Origin: Oscillibacter sp.
GTDB taxonomy: Bacteria; Bacillota; Clostridia; Oscillospirales; Oscillospiraceae
Length of the DNA stretch: 7,592 nt
Direction: 5' to 3'
Assembly: GCA_022796315.1 (NCBI GenBank)
Contig: JAAWIL010000095.1
Span: 1-7,592 of the forward strand
Part shown: positions 1 to 5,290 of the stretch, one piece after another
Layout of the letters: each line of letters opens with the position of its first letter
Position numbering within the stretch: the stretch's first letter is position 1
The notes under the pieces: model-generated
What the model was told of the DNA's origin: nothing
Database searches by the model: none
What the model saw: the letters and a program-made list of their open reading frames with translations, nothing else
Position numbers and translations under genes: made by a program

Positions 1-630
1 CCGCTCCGGGGCGGAGCCGTGGCAGCTGACGCCCTTCACGTCCACCCGGATCTCCATGCGGCCCCGGTGGCCCCGGTAAATGCCGCCGTCGGTGGGCTCC
101 GTGGAGACCACGAACTCAATCCTGCTGCGGGCGTCCTCGGGGCCCTGGAAGTAGCGGTTGACGATGTACTGCCAGCACATGCCGTCGCAGTCCTCCTCCT
201 GCACGGTGCCCACCACCATGATCTTGTAGCCCGGGGGGATCAGCCCCAGGTCCTTCATAATCTTGGCGCCGTAGACCGCCGAGGCCATGCCGCCCTCCTG
301 GTCGCTGCCGCCCCGGCCGTAGATGATGTCCTCCGTCTCAAAGCCCTCGTAGGGGTCCGCCTCCCAGTTGTCCCGGTTGCCTACGCCCACGTTGTCGATG
401 TGGGCGTCAAAGGCGATGATCTTCTCCCCCTGGCCCATCCAGCCGATCACGTTGCCCAGGCCGTCCACTTCGACCTTGTCATAGCCCAGCTTCTCCATCT
501 CGGCGCGGATGCAGGCCACCACCTCTTCCTCCCCGCAGCTCTCGCTGGGATGGGAGATCATGTCCCGCAAAAAGCGGGACATCTCCGTCCGATAGCCCTC
601 TGCGGCCCGTTTGATCGCTTCAAAATCCAT
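1..630 (-). CDS. ygeY: YgeY-family M20 metallopeptidase/deacylase, N-terminal 210 aa (gene runs off the left edge)
   Basis: This is the first part of an M20 zinc hydrolase that closely resembles E. coli YgeY, the family named for selenium-metabolism-linked clusters. Seen directly: an N-terminal stretch with RFLRDMISHPSESCGEE, the HxD metal motif (DAHID, H77 and D79), the bridging aspartate in GRGGSDQEGG (D110), the catalytic/metal glutamate pair in VQEEDCDG (E145, E146), STEPTD (E178), and the start of the dimerisation domain (RGHRGRMEIRVDVKGVSCHG). All expected N-terminal catalytic residues are intact. The start at 630 follows GGGAGG (639-644, minus strand) with an 8-nt spacer. Family members are about 400 aa, so roughly half the gene is missing at the window edge. 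Known: M20 enzymes cleave amide bonds of peptides, acyl- or carbamoyl-amino acids. Inferred: it supplies a free amino acid to the divergent PLP-enzyme operon. Its true substrate is unknown. Confidence 0.93.
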   Translation of the reverse strand, partial: MDFEAIKRAAEGYRTEMSRFLRDMISHPSESCGEEEVVACIRAEMEKLGYDKVEVDGLGNVIGWMGQGEKIIAFDAHIDNVGVGNRDNWEADPYEGFETEDIIYGRGGSDQEGGMASAVYGAKIMKDLGLIPPGYKIMVVGTVQEEDCDGMCWQYIVNRYFQGPEDARSRIEFVVSTEPTDGGIYRGHRGRMEIRVDVKGVSCHGSAPER

Positions 631-686
631 CGCGTTATCCTCCCTGCGTCATGAAAGTTTCCTGATACGGCAGTTTCCTTCCCTCT

Positions 687-714
687 ATCATAGCATAAGG
701 AGGAGACTTGTCAA
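687..714 (-). promoter_or_regulatory. Extended -10 promoter for the ygeY-like gene
   Basis: On the minus strand, TTGACA (709-714) is a perfect -35 box, separated by 16 nt from TATGAT (687-692), which is preceded by TGC and so forms an extended -10. The predicted start of transcription is near 680, giving a leader of about 50 nt before the ATG. The -35 box lies inside the left copy of the direct repeat at 708-722. Confidence 0.75.
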
Positions 715-738
715 ACAAAAAATTTGTAAAACAAAAAT
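708..738. repeat. Tandem 15-bp direct repeat in the divergent control region (candidate operator)
   Basis: TTGTCAAACAAAAAA (708-722) and TTGTAAAACAAAAAT (724-738) match at 13 of 15 positions and are offset by 16 bp. Each copy contains a small inverted repeat of the form TTGT-NNN-ACAA (TTTGT-AAA-ACAAA, 723-735, in the right copy). The left copy covers the -35 box of the leftward promoter and the pair lies 17-47 bp upstream of the rightward -35. The position suits an operator for the adjacent YheO-type regulator; that link is inferred. A curved A-tract UP element is the plainer alternative. Confidence 0.45.
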
Positions 739-754
739 ATTTTTCGGGAAGCAG

Positions 755-782
755 TTGATTTTCATCAAATCTGTGATATGAT
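755..782 (+). promoter_or_regulatory. Extended -10 promoter for the regulator/PLP-enzyme operon
   Basis: TTGATT (755-760) and TATGAT (777-782) are 16 nt apart, and the -10 is preceded by TGA, giving an extended -10. Transcription should begin near 789. The short inverted repeat TTGAT-TTTC-ATCAA (755-768) covers the -35 and part of the spacer and could be an operator half-site. The two in-frame ATG codons at 778 and 781 lie in or overlap the -10 box, so they cannot be translation starts if this promoter is used. Confidence 0.7.
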
Positions 783-816
783 GATAGAAAAAGATTTGGT
801 GTTTTTTACGGAATCG

Positions 817-1482
817 ATGAGAGGAGGGAGCGGCATCGAGCGGGAGAGACTGGATCTGCTGTGCCAGGTGGCGGAGGGAATCGCCGGGCAGTTCGGCAGC
901 AGCTGCGAGGTGGTGGTCCACGATCTGGGCCGCGACCCGGACCACTCGATTGTGGCGGTGGTCAACGGCCATGTGACGGGCCGGAAGGTGGGGGACGGGG
1001 CCTCCCGGGTGGTGCTGGAGCAGCTGCGGAACAACCATCAGACGCCCCGGGACCACCTGTGTTATCTCACCAGGACGCCGGACGGGAAACTGCTGAAGTC
1101 CTCCACCATCTACATCCGGGGCGGCCAGGGGACGGTGGAGGCCATTCTGGCCATCAACTACGACATCTCCCGGCTGATGATGGTGGAGAGCGCCATTGAG
1201 GAGCTGGTCTCCACGAAGGAACCCCAGCCGGCGGAGCCGGAGAAGATCCTGAACATCAACGACCTGCTGGAGGACCTGATCCAGCAGTCCGTGGCCCTGG
1301 TGGGCAAGCCGGTGGCGATGATGAACAAGGAGGACAAGGTCCGGGCCGTCCGGTTCCTCAGCCGGAACGGCGCGTTTCTGGTGACCAAGTCCAGCGACAA
1401 GATCGCGAAGTATTTTGGAATTTCCAAGTATACGCTGTATTCCTATATTGACATGAAACAGCAGGAGGGCAAAACGACATGA
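817..1482 (+). CDS. YheO/DauR-type transcriptional regulator (PAS-like domain plus C-terminal HTH)
   Basis: About 221 aa from the ATG at 817. Residues ~12-125 match the YheO-like PAS family (CEVVVHDL, NGHVTGRKVGDGAS, TRTPDGKLLKSSTIYIRG, AILAINYDISRL). Residues ~170-215 form the DauR-type helix-turn-helix (DKVRAVRFL, IAKYFGISKYTLYSYIDM). An acidic, proline-containing linker joins them. Known: DauR of Pseudomonas, in this family, represses D-arginine catabolism; the PAS domain presumably senses a small molecule. Start choice: ATG codons at 778 and 781 overlap the -10 box. ATG 817 has no good ribosome site, whereas AGGAGG at 822-827 lies 7 nt before an in-frame ATC at 835, which would give 215 aa starting at the conserved region. 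817 is given as the canonical choice; 835 may be the real start. It is first in its operon and probably controls both divergent promoters. Confidence 0.9.
   Translation: MRGGSGIERERLDLLCQVAEGIAGQFGSSCEVVVHDLGRDPDHSIVAVVNGHVTGRKVGDGASRVVLEQLRNNHQTPRDHLCYLTRTPDGKLLKSSTIYIRGGQGTVEAILAINYDISRLMMVESAIEELVSTKEPQPAEPEKILNINDLLEDLIQQSVALVGKPVAMMNKEDKVRAVRFLSRNGAFLVTKSSDKIAKYFGISKYTLYSYIDMKQQEGKTT
822..827 (+). promoter_or_regulatory. Shine-Dalgarno AGGAGG pointing to an ATC codon at 835
   Basis: A perfect AGGAGG is followed after 7 nt by ATC in the regulator's reading frame. No ATG, GTG or TTG in any frame sits at suitable spacing for this regulator; the next in-frame canonical candidate downstream is GTG at 868, far too distant and inside the conserved domain. 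It either marks a rare AUC start or an original ATG altered by mutation or sequencing error. Confidence 0.55.
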
Positions 1483-2954
1483 TTGATCTGCGCATCCATC
1501 GGGAAGGTCTGGAGCACAACCTGAAAAAGGCCCGGGAGAACCGGATTCTCATCCCCACCATCGCCCAGATGCAGCACCCGGAGACGGTTCCGGAGAAGGT
1601 GCAGGCCCGGCTCCGGGAGGTAGGGCTCTGGGAGGTGAATCCCCTGAACCTGTTCCGCATCACCTGGAAGAATGAGCCGGTGGAGAGCGGCGGCCTGTTC
1701 CAGGCGGTACCCAACTACATCGAGCTGCCCCCGGCCCTCACCGGCGTGCCCTGCCGGATTGTCGCCATGGTGGGCAAGTGGTTCCCCACGGGGTGCCACA
1801 AGGTGGGGGCCTCCTTCGGCTGTCTGGCCCCCCGGCTGGTGACGGGGCAGTTTGACGTGGAGAAGCACAAGGCCGTGTGGCCCTCCACCGGCAACTACTG
1901 CCGGGGCGGCGCGTTCAACTCGGCGCTGCTTGGGGCCCAGGGCGTGGCGATCCTGCCGGCGGAGATGAGCCGGGAGCGGTTTGACTGGCTGGGGGAGATC
2001 GGCGCGGAGATCATCGCCACCCCCGGCTGCGAGTCCAACGTGAAGGAGATCTTCGACAAGACCAATGAGCTCAAGCAGGACCCGGGCTATATGATCTTCA
2101 ACCAGTTTGAGGAGATGGGGAACCCCCTGTGGCACTACAACGTCACCGGAAACGCCCTGGCAGAGGTCTTTGAGGCCATCAAGCGCCCCGGCGACCGCTT
2201 TGCCGGCGCCTGCTTCACCTCCGGCTCCGCGGGGACCCTGTCCACCGGAGACCGGCTCAAGGAGCTGTATCCCCAGCTGAAGCTGGCGGTGGGCGAGGCC
2301 CTCCAGTGCCCCACGATTCTGAACAACGGCTTCGGCGGCCACCGGATCGAGGGCATCGGCGACAAGCATATCCCCTGGATTCACAATGTGAAAAACACGG
2401 ACATGGCCATCGCCATCGATGACGAGGACTCCCAGCGCCTGCTGCGCCTGTTCAACACGGCGGAGGGCCAGACCTACCTGCGGGAGGAGCTCCATCTGGA
2501 CGAGACGCAGATCGAGCAGCTGACGTGGCTGGGCATCAGCGGCATTGCCAACGTCCTGTGCTGCATCAAGCTGGCCAAGTACTACGAGTTCACCGCCCAG
2601 GACGTGGTGGGCACGGTGCTGACGGACTCCGCCGCCATGTATGGCAGCCGGATTCAGGAGCTGAATGAGGAGTACGGCGCTTACAGTGCGCAGGCGGCGG
2701 CCCTGGACCACGGGCTGCACATGCTGGGCATGAAGACCGACAGCATGCTGGAGCTGACCTACCTGGAGCGCAAGCGGGTCCACAACCTGAAGTACTACAC
2801 CTGGGTGGAGCAGCAGGGGAAGACCGCCCAGGAGCTGGACGCCCTGTGGTACGACACCCAGGGCACCTGGGACGCCGTCCACGCCCAGGCGGCGGAGCTG
2901 GACGCCCTCATCGACGCGTTCAACCAGGAGACCGGCGTTTTGAAGGAGCTGTAA
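1479..2954 (+). CDS. TrpB-like fold-type-II PLP-dependent enzyme, substrate unknown
   Basis: A 491-aa protein of the PALP (tryptophan synthase beta/cysteine synthase/threonine synthase) superfamily. The putative Schiff-base lysine is K108 in FPTGCHKVGASFG, a His-Lys pair reminiscent of TrpB. STGN (136-139) is the substrate/cofactor-binding loop, and SGSAGTLSTGD (~248-258) is the likely glycine-rich phosphate-binding loop. It is longer than ordinary cysteine synthase (~310 aa); the extra length lies in an N-terminal extension (1-95) and a helical C-terminus. I recognise the family as the widespread clostridial 'pyridoxal-5-phosphate-dependent protein subunit beta', but know no proven reaction for it. 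Beta- or gamma-elimination/replacement on an amino acid is the family expectation. The start overlaps the regulator stop (ATGA), with AGGAGG at 1463-1468, so the two are translationally coupled. Confidence 0.88.
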   Translation: MIDLRIHREGLEHNLKKARENRILIPTIAQMQHPETVPEKVQARLREVGLWEVNPLNLFRITWKNEPVESGGLFQAVPNYIELPPALTGVPCRIVAMVGKWFPTGCHKVGASFGCLAPRLVTGQFDVEKHKAVWPSTGNYCRGGAFNSALLGAQGVAILPAEMSRERFDWLGEIGAEIIATPGCESNVKEIFDKTNELKQDPGYMIFNQFEEMGNPLWHYNVTGNALAEVFEAIKRPGDRFAGACFTSGSAGTLSTGDRLKELYPQLKLAVGEALQCPTILNNGFGGHRIEGIGDKHIPWIHNVKNTDMAIAIDDEDSQRLLRLFNTAEGQTYLREELHLDETQIEQLTWLGISGIANVLCCIKLAKYYEFTAQDVVGTVLTDSAAMYGSRIQELNEEYGAYSAQAAALDHGLHMLGMKTDSMLELTYLERKRVHNLKYYTWVEQQGKTAQELDALWYDTQGTWDAVHAQAAELDALIDAFNQETGVLKEL

Positions 2955-2990
2955 CCGGAGAGCCGGGACCCCGGATGAGGAGGTGCGGCA

Positions 2991-3161
2991 GTGAGAAAGT
3001 TTCAAATTCCAAAACCCCCGTCTTCCTCCACGAAATCCATACGGTTTCCCAATGAGGTCATCCAGCAGGTGGAGGAGGCCATCCGGGGAACGGACTGCAC
3101 CTTCACCGCTTTCGTGGTGGAGGCGGTCCGTGTGGCCCTGGAGAACCTTCGGGAGGAATAG
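2991..3161 (+). CDS. YlcI/YnfO-like small putative ribbon-helix-helix protein, GTG start
   Basis: A 56-aa protein with a GTG start, preceded by AGGAGG (2978-2983) with a 7-nt spacer. It begins MRKFQIPKPPSSSTKSIRFP, followed by two predicted amphipathic helices (NEVIQQVEEAI and FTAFVVEAVRVALENL). The basic KSIRFP strand plus two helices matches the layout of ribbon-helix-helix DNA-binding proteins, and I recognise the pattern as the YlcI/YnfO family, whose function is not established. Codon use and GC resemble the flanking genes. It lies 36 nt after the PLP enzyme and 82 nt before the threonine-synthase-like gene, all on one strand, so it is probably co-transcribed. It could be a second, local DNA-binding regulator, but no partner or target can be read from the sequence. 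It is too small to be an enzyme and has no toxin gene beside it. Confidence 0.82.
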   Translation: MRKFQIPKPPSSSTKSIRFPNEVIQQVEEAIRGTDCTFTAFVVEAVRVALENLREE

Positions 3162-3173
3162 CGGTACAGCCGC

Positions 3174-3219
3174 TGACGCCGCCCCCGGTTCCCCACGGGG
3201 ACTGAGGGCCCCGGCGTCA
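3174..3219 (+). promoter_or_regulatory. Intercistronic hairpin before the threonine-synthase-like gene
   Basis: TGACGCCG (3174-3181) and CGGCGTCA (3212-3219) form a perfect 8-bp stem. The 30-nt loop is GC-rich and contains the smaller TCCC-CACG-GGGA hairpin. No U-run follows, so it is not an intrinsic terminator. It ends 11 nt before GGGAGG (3231-3236), the ribosome site of the next gene, and could act as an mRNA stability or processing element. Confidence 0.45.
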
Positions 3220-3243
3220 CAGGAAAGAGAGGGAGGTACCCCC

Positions 3244-4482
3244 ATGAGACATGTTTTATACGGCAGATGCGTCCGCTGCGGGCGGACGTACGAGGCCGTA
3301 CCCGACCTGGTCAACTGCGCGTGCGGCGGCATTCTGGACATTGTCTACGACTACGACTACATCAAGACTGTACTCACCAAGGAGACCCTGCGGGGCCGCC
3401 GGCGCACGATGTGGCGCTACCGGGAGCTGCTGCCGGTGGAGGAGTCCACCGCGCCCACCCCGCTGCGGGTGGGCTGGAGCCCACTCTACGAGGAGCCCCG
3501 CCTGGCGGAGCGGCTGGGCCTCAAGGGCCTGTGGGTCAAAGACGACGGCCAGAACCCCACCGGGGCCCTGAAGGACCGGGCCAGCGCCATGGCCGTGGCC
3601 AAGGCCCGGGAGGCCGGGGCGGAGGTCATCGCCTGCTCCTCCACCGGCAACGCGGCCTCCTCCCTTGCGGGCAACGCGGCGGCGGCGGGCCTGAAGACCT
3701 ATATTTTCGTCCCCTCCCGGGCGCCCAAGGGGAAGGTGGCCCAGCTGATGACCTTCGGGGCCACGGTGATCTCCGTCCAGGGCAGCTATGAGGAGACTTT
3801 CGAGCTGAGCAAGGCCGCCATCGAGCGGTGGGGCTGGTACAACCGCAACGCCGCCATCAACCCCTATCTCTCCGAGGGCAAGAAGACCGTGGCCCTGGAG
3901 ATTCTGGAGCAGCTGGACTGGCAGGTGCCGGACTACATCGCCATCTCCGTGGGGGACGGCTGCACCATCGCAGGGCTGTGGAAGGGACTGAAGGACCTGT
4001 ACGCCATCGGCTTCATCGACCGCCTGCCCCGGCTGATCTCCGCCCAGGCGGCGGGGTGCTGTCCCATCAATCGGGCCATCGAGGAGGGAGCAGACTGGCG
4101 GCCGATGGAGGAGAATACCTTCGCGGATTCCATCGCCGTGGGTGTTCCCCGGAACCCCGACAAGGCCCTTCAGGCCATCCGGGAGTCCCAGGGCCTGGTG
4201 GTGAACGTCTCCGACCAGGAGATCATGGACGCCCAGCAGCTGCTGGGCCGGACCTGCGGCGTCTTTGGAGAGCCCGCCGGCGTCACCGGCACCGCCGGTG
4301 TGAAGAAGCTCTGTGAGCAGGGCCTGCTGGGGAAGGAGGACACCGTGGTCAGCGTGGTGACGGGCAACGGCCTCAAGGACGTGGCCAACGCCATCAAGGC
4401 CTGCGGGGAGCCCATCGCCATTCCCGGCACCATGGACGCCCTGCTGGCGGCCTTTGCGGCGCGTCAAGTTGTGGTGTCCTAG
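3244..4482 (+). CDS. Threonine-synthase-like PLP enzyme with N-terminal zinc ribbon
   Basis: A 412-aa fold-type-II PLP enzyme with the layout of the archaeal/clostridial threonine synthase class. Residues 1-35 carry a likely zinc knuckle, C9-x2-C12 and C25-x-C27. The PLP lysine is K110 in NPTGALKDRAS; STGN (133-136) and the C-terminal VTGNGLKD (372-379) are typical of threonine synthases. True threonine synthase makes threonine from O-phosphohomoserine. The loop after the central strand reads ISVGDGCTIAGLWKGL (~235-250) rather than the GN/GG-rich loop I expect in biosynthetic ThrC, and no hom or thrB gene is present, so a related lyase acting on another amino acid is plausible. The ATG at 3244 is chosen because GGGAGG (3231-3236) lies 7 nt upstream; a reading extended upstream to 3052 would overlap the small gene before it. 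It is last in the operon. Confidence 0.88.
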   Translation: MRHVLYGRCVRCGRTYEAVPDLVNCACGGILDIVYDYDYIKTVLTKETLRGRRRTMWRYRELLPVEESTAPTPLRVGWSPLYEEPRLAERLGLKGLWVKDDGQNPTGALKDRASAMAVAKAREAGAEVIACSSTGNAASSLAGNAAAAGLKTYIFVPSRAPKGKVAQLMTFGATVISVQGSYEETFELSKAAIERWGWYNRNAAINPYLSEGKKTVALEILEQLDWQVPDYIAISVGDGCTIAGLWKGLKDLYAIGFIDRLPRLISAQAAGCCPINRAIEEGADWRPMEENTFADSIAVGVPRNPDKALQAIRESQGLVVNVSDQEIMDAQQLLGRTCGVFGEPAGVTGTAGVKKLCEQGLLGKEDTVVSVVTGNGLKDVANAIKACGEPIAIPGTMDALLAAFAARQVVVS

Positions 4483-4515
4483 GATTCCTTCTGAACGGAA
4501 AGGCGGGAAGGAATC
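4483..4515 (+). repeat. 9-bp inverted repeat directly after the operon's last stop codon
   Basis: GATTCCTTC (4483-4491) and GAAGGAATC (4507-4515) are perfect complements with a 15-nt loop, starting at the base after the TAG. There is no U-run. A second hairpin, GCCGCC-(GTTTAC)-GGCGGC at 4535-4552, follows, so the 3' end of this mRNA is highly structured ahead of the terminator. It may protect the message from 3' exonucleases. Confidence 0.5.
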
Positions 4516-4610
4516 TGCGCCATGTTTCGCGGTTGCCGCCGTTTACGGCGGCGGGCAAAACGGCTTCCATTCAAAATCGTATGAGCACGCCTGCGGCACG
4601 GCCGTGGGAC

Positions 4611-4640
4611 ACCGGGCGGCCATAGGCCGCCCGGTTTTTT
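4611..4640 (+). terminator. Intrinsic terminator of the regulator/PLP-enzyme operon
   Basis: ACCGGGCGGCC (4611-4621) pairs perfectly with GGCCGCCCGGT (4625-4635) across a 3-nt ATA loop, and the stem runs into six T residues (4635-4640). It is a textbook Rho-independent terminator for rightward transcription, about 130 nt after the threonine-synthase-like stop codon. Confidence 0.92.
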
Positions 4641-4884
4641 CCGTGAGCCGGGCTGGAAATCTGGCTGAATCCTGATATAGTCAAACCACTTGAAAACCGG
4701 TACCCGATTTTATGGCGGCCAAGCGCCCTTGAATTTCCTGGTTTTCCCATGAGAAGGCTGGAATTTAGGCGGCGGACGGTGAAGAACGTCTTTTGCCGGT
4801 GGAGCTGGTGGAATATTCATGGAAATCCGGGAGGCGCTGCATAGAAAACGGTTTTATGTCGAGTGAAAATAGGGGAAAACCGAG

Positions 4885-4990
4885 GTGGAAAAATACGATT
4901 CCAGAGGGGAGGGCCTGTGGAAAAAGTCCGGAACCCATTGAAAAATAAGGGAAAATTCGATGTGGAAAACCGTGTGGAAAATGTGAATAA
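4885..4990 (+). promoter_or_regulatory. Cluster of DnaA-box-like 9-mers
   Basis: All read on the same strand: GTGGAAAAA (4885-4893), TGTGGAAAA (4916-4924), TGTGGAAAA (4961-4969), TGTGGAAAA (4973-4981) and TGTGAATAA (4982-4990). The last two are exactly abutting. The DnaA box on this strand is TGTGGATAA, so the three TGTGGAAAA copies and TGTGAATAA each differ by one base; the copy at 4885 is weaker. An AT-rich stretch follows to about 5035. This is either a DnaA-binding cluster or chance enrichment in a GGAAAA-rich region. No dnaA, dnaN or rpmH is present, so calling it the chromosome origin is not supported. Confidence 0.4.
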
Positions 4991-4994
4991 CTAT

Positions 4995-5024
4995 TTGTAA
5001 AAGGAAAACGCTCGAAAGTATTAT
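4995..5024 (+). promoter_or_regulatory. Possible weak promoter in the AT-rich region
   Basis: TTGTAA (4995-5000) and TATTAT (5019-5024) are spaced by 18 nt. In AT-rich DNA such pairs arise by chance; the interest lies in a possible terminator ending about 60 nt beyond the predicted start at ~5031. Confidence 0.25.
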
Positions 5025-5065
5025 GTAAATGGAATAGATGGGGGAGACGAGGGAAAATTTGGTAG

Positions 5066-5090
5066 AGACGCAAAAAACAAGCGTCTTTTT
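5066..5090 (+). terminator. Possible weak intrinsic terminator
   Basis: AGACGC (5066-5071) pairs with GCGTCT (5081-5086) over the loop AAAAAACAA, and the stem leads into a run of five T (5086-5090). The 6-bp stem with a 9-nt loop is marginal. No gene ends just upstream, so it would terminate a short non-coding transcript or read-through from the operon before it. Confidence 0.35.
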
Positions 5091-5149
5091 GACGAAAATC
5101 ATCGAGATTCTTTTGCGGTTTTTCTCTCTTGACTTTTTCAAAATTTCGG

Positions 5150-5163
5150 CTTTTCCGGAAAAG
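5150..5163. repeat. Perfect 14-bp palindrome
   Basis: CTTTTCCGGAAAAG is a perfect palindrome with no spacer, so it suits a dimeric DNA-binding protein better than an RNA hairpin. It lies about 190 bp upstream of the asp23 promoter. No binding protein is recognised. Confidence 0.4.
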
Positions 5164-5290
5164 ACGACAGGATCTGCAAAAAATTTGTGTGCTGTCTGGA
5201 TGATTACAGCAGGTAATATACAGAATCCGGCGGAGGAGTCCGGCAAAGGGGACCCCCTCTGCCCGGACCCGGCCGGTGGAGGAGACGTAC

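Noticed and set aside
19..654. 211-codon plus-strand open frame
   Set aside because: Antisense to the YgeY-type gene, whose minus-strand product has all M20 motifs; the plus-strand product has none.
778..816. Upstream start of the regulator at ATG 778 or 781
   Set aside because: Both codons overlap the -10 box TATGAT of a strong extended -10 promoter, have no ribosome site, and would add residues not expected in the YheO family.
3052..3243. N-terminal extension of the threonine-synthase-like protein
   Set aside because: It would overlap the small gene at 2991-3161, starts without a ribosome site and translates to an Arg/Ser/Pro-rich segment; ATG 3244 has GGGAGG at the right distance and the zinc knuckle right after it.
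1443..3341. Long open frame (632 codons) on the minus strand
   Set aside because: It lies antisense to the TrpB-like enzyme and two other well-supported genes, has low-complexity Leu/Gly/His/Val-rich composition typical of GC-rich shadow frames, and no recognisable domain.
3256..4467. 403-codon minus-strand open frame
   Set aside because: Antisense shadow of the threonine-synthase-like gene with the same low-complexity composition.
4454..4675. 73-codon open frame over the operon end and terminator
   Set aside because: It overlaps the threonine-synthase-like stop and runs through the terminator stem; no ribosome site or recognisable protein.
4885..5035. Chromosomal replication origin
   Set aside because: DnaA-box-like 9-mers alone are not enough: dnaA, dnaN, rpmH and gidA are absent, and asp23-fakA is not an origin-linked marker.
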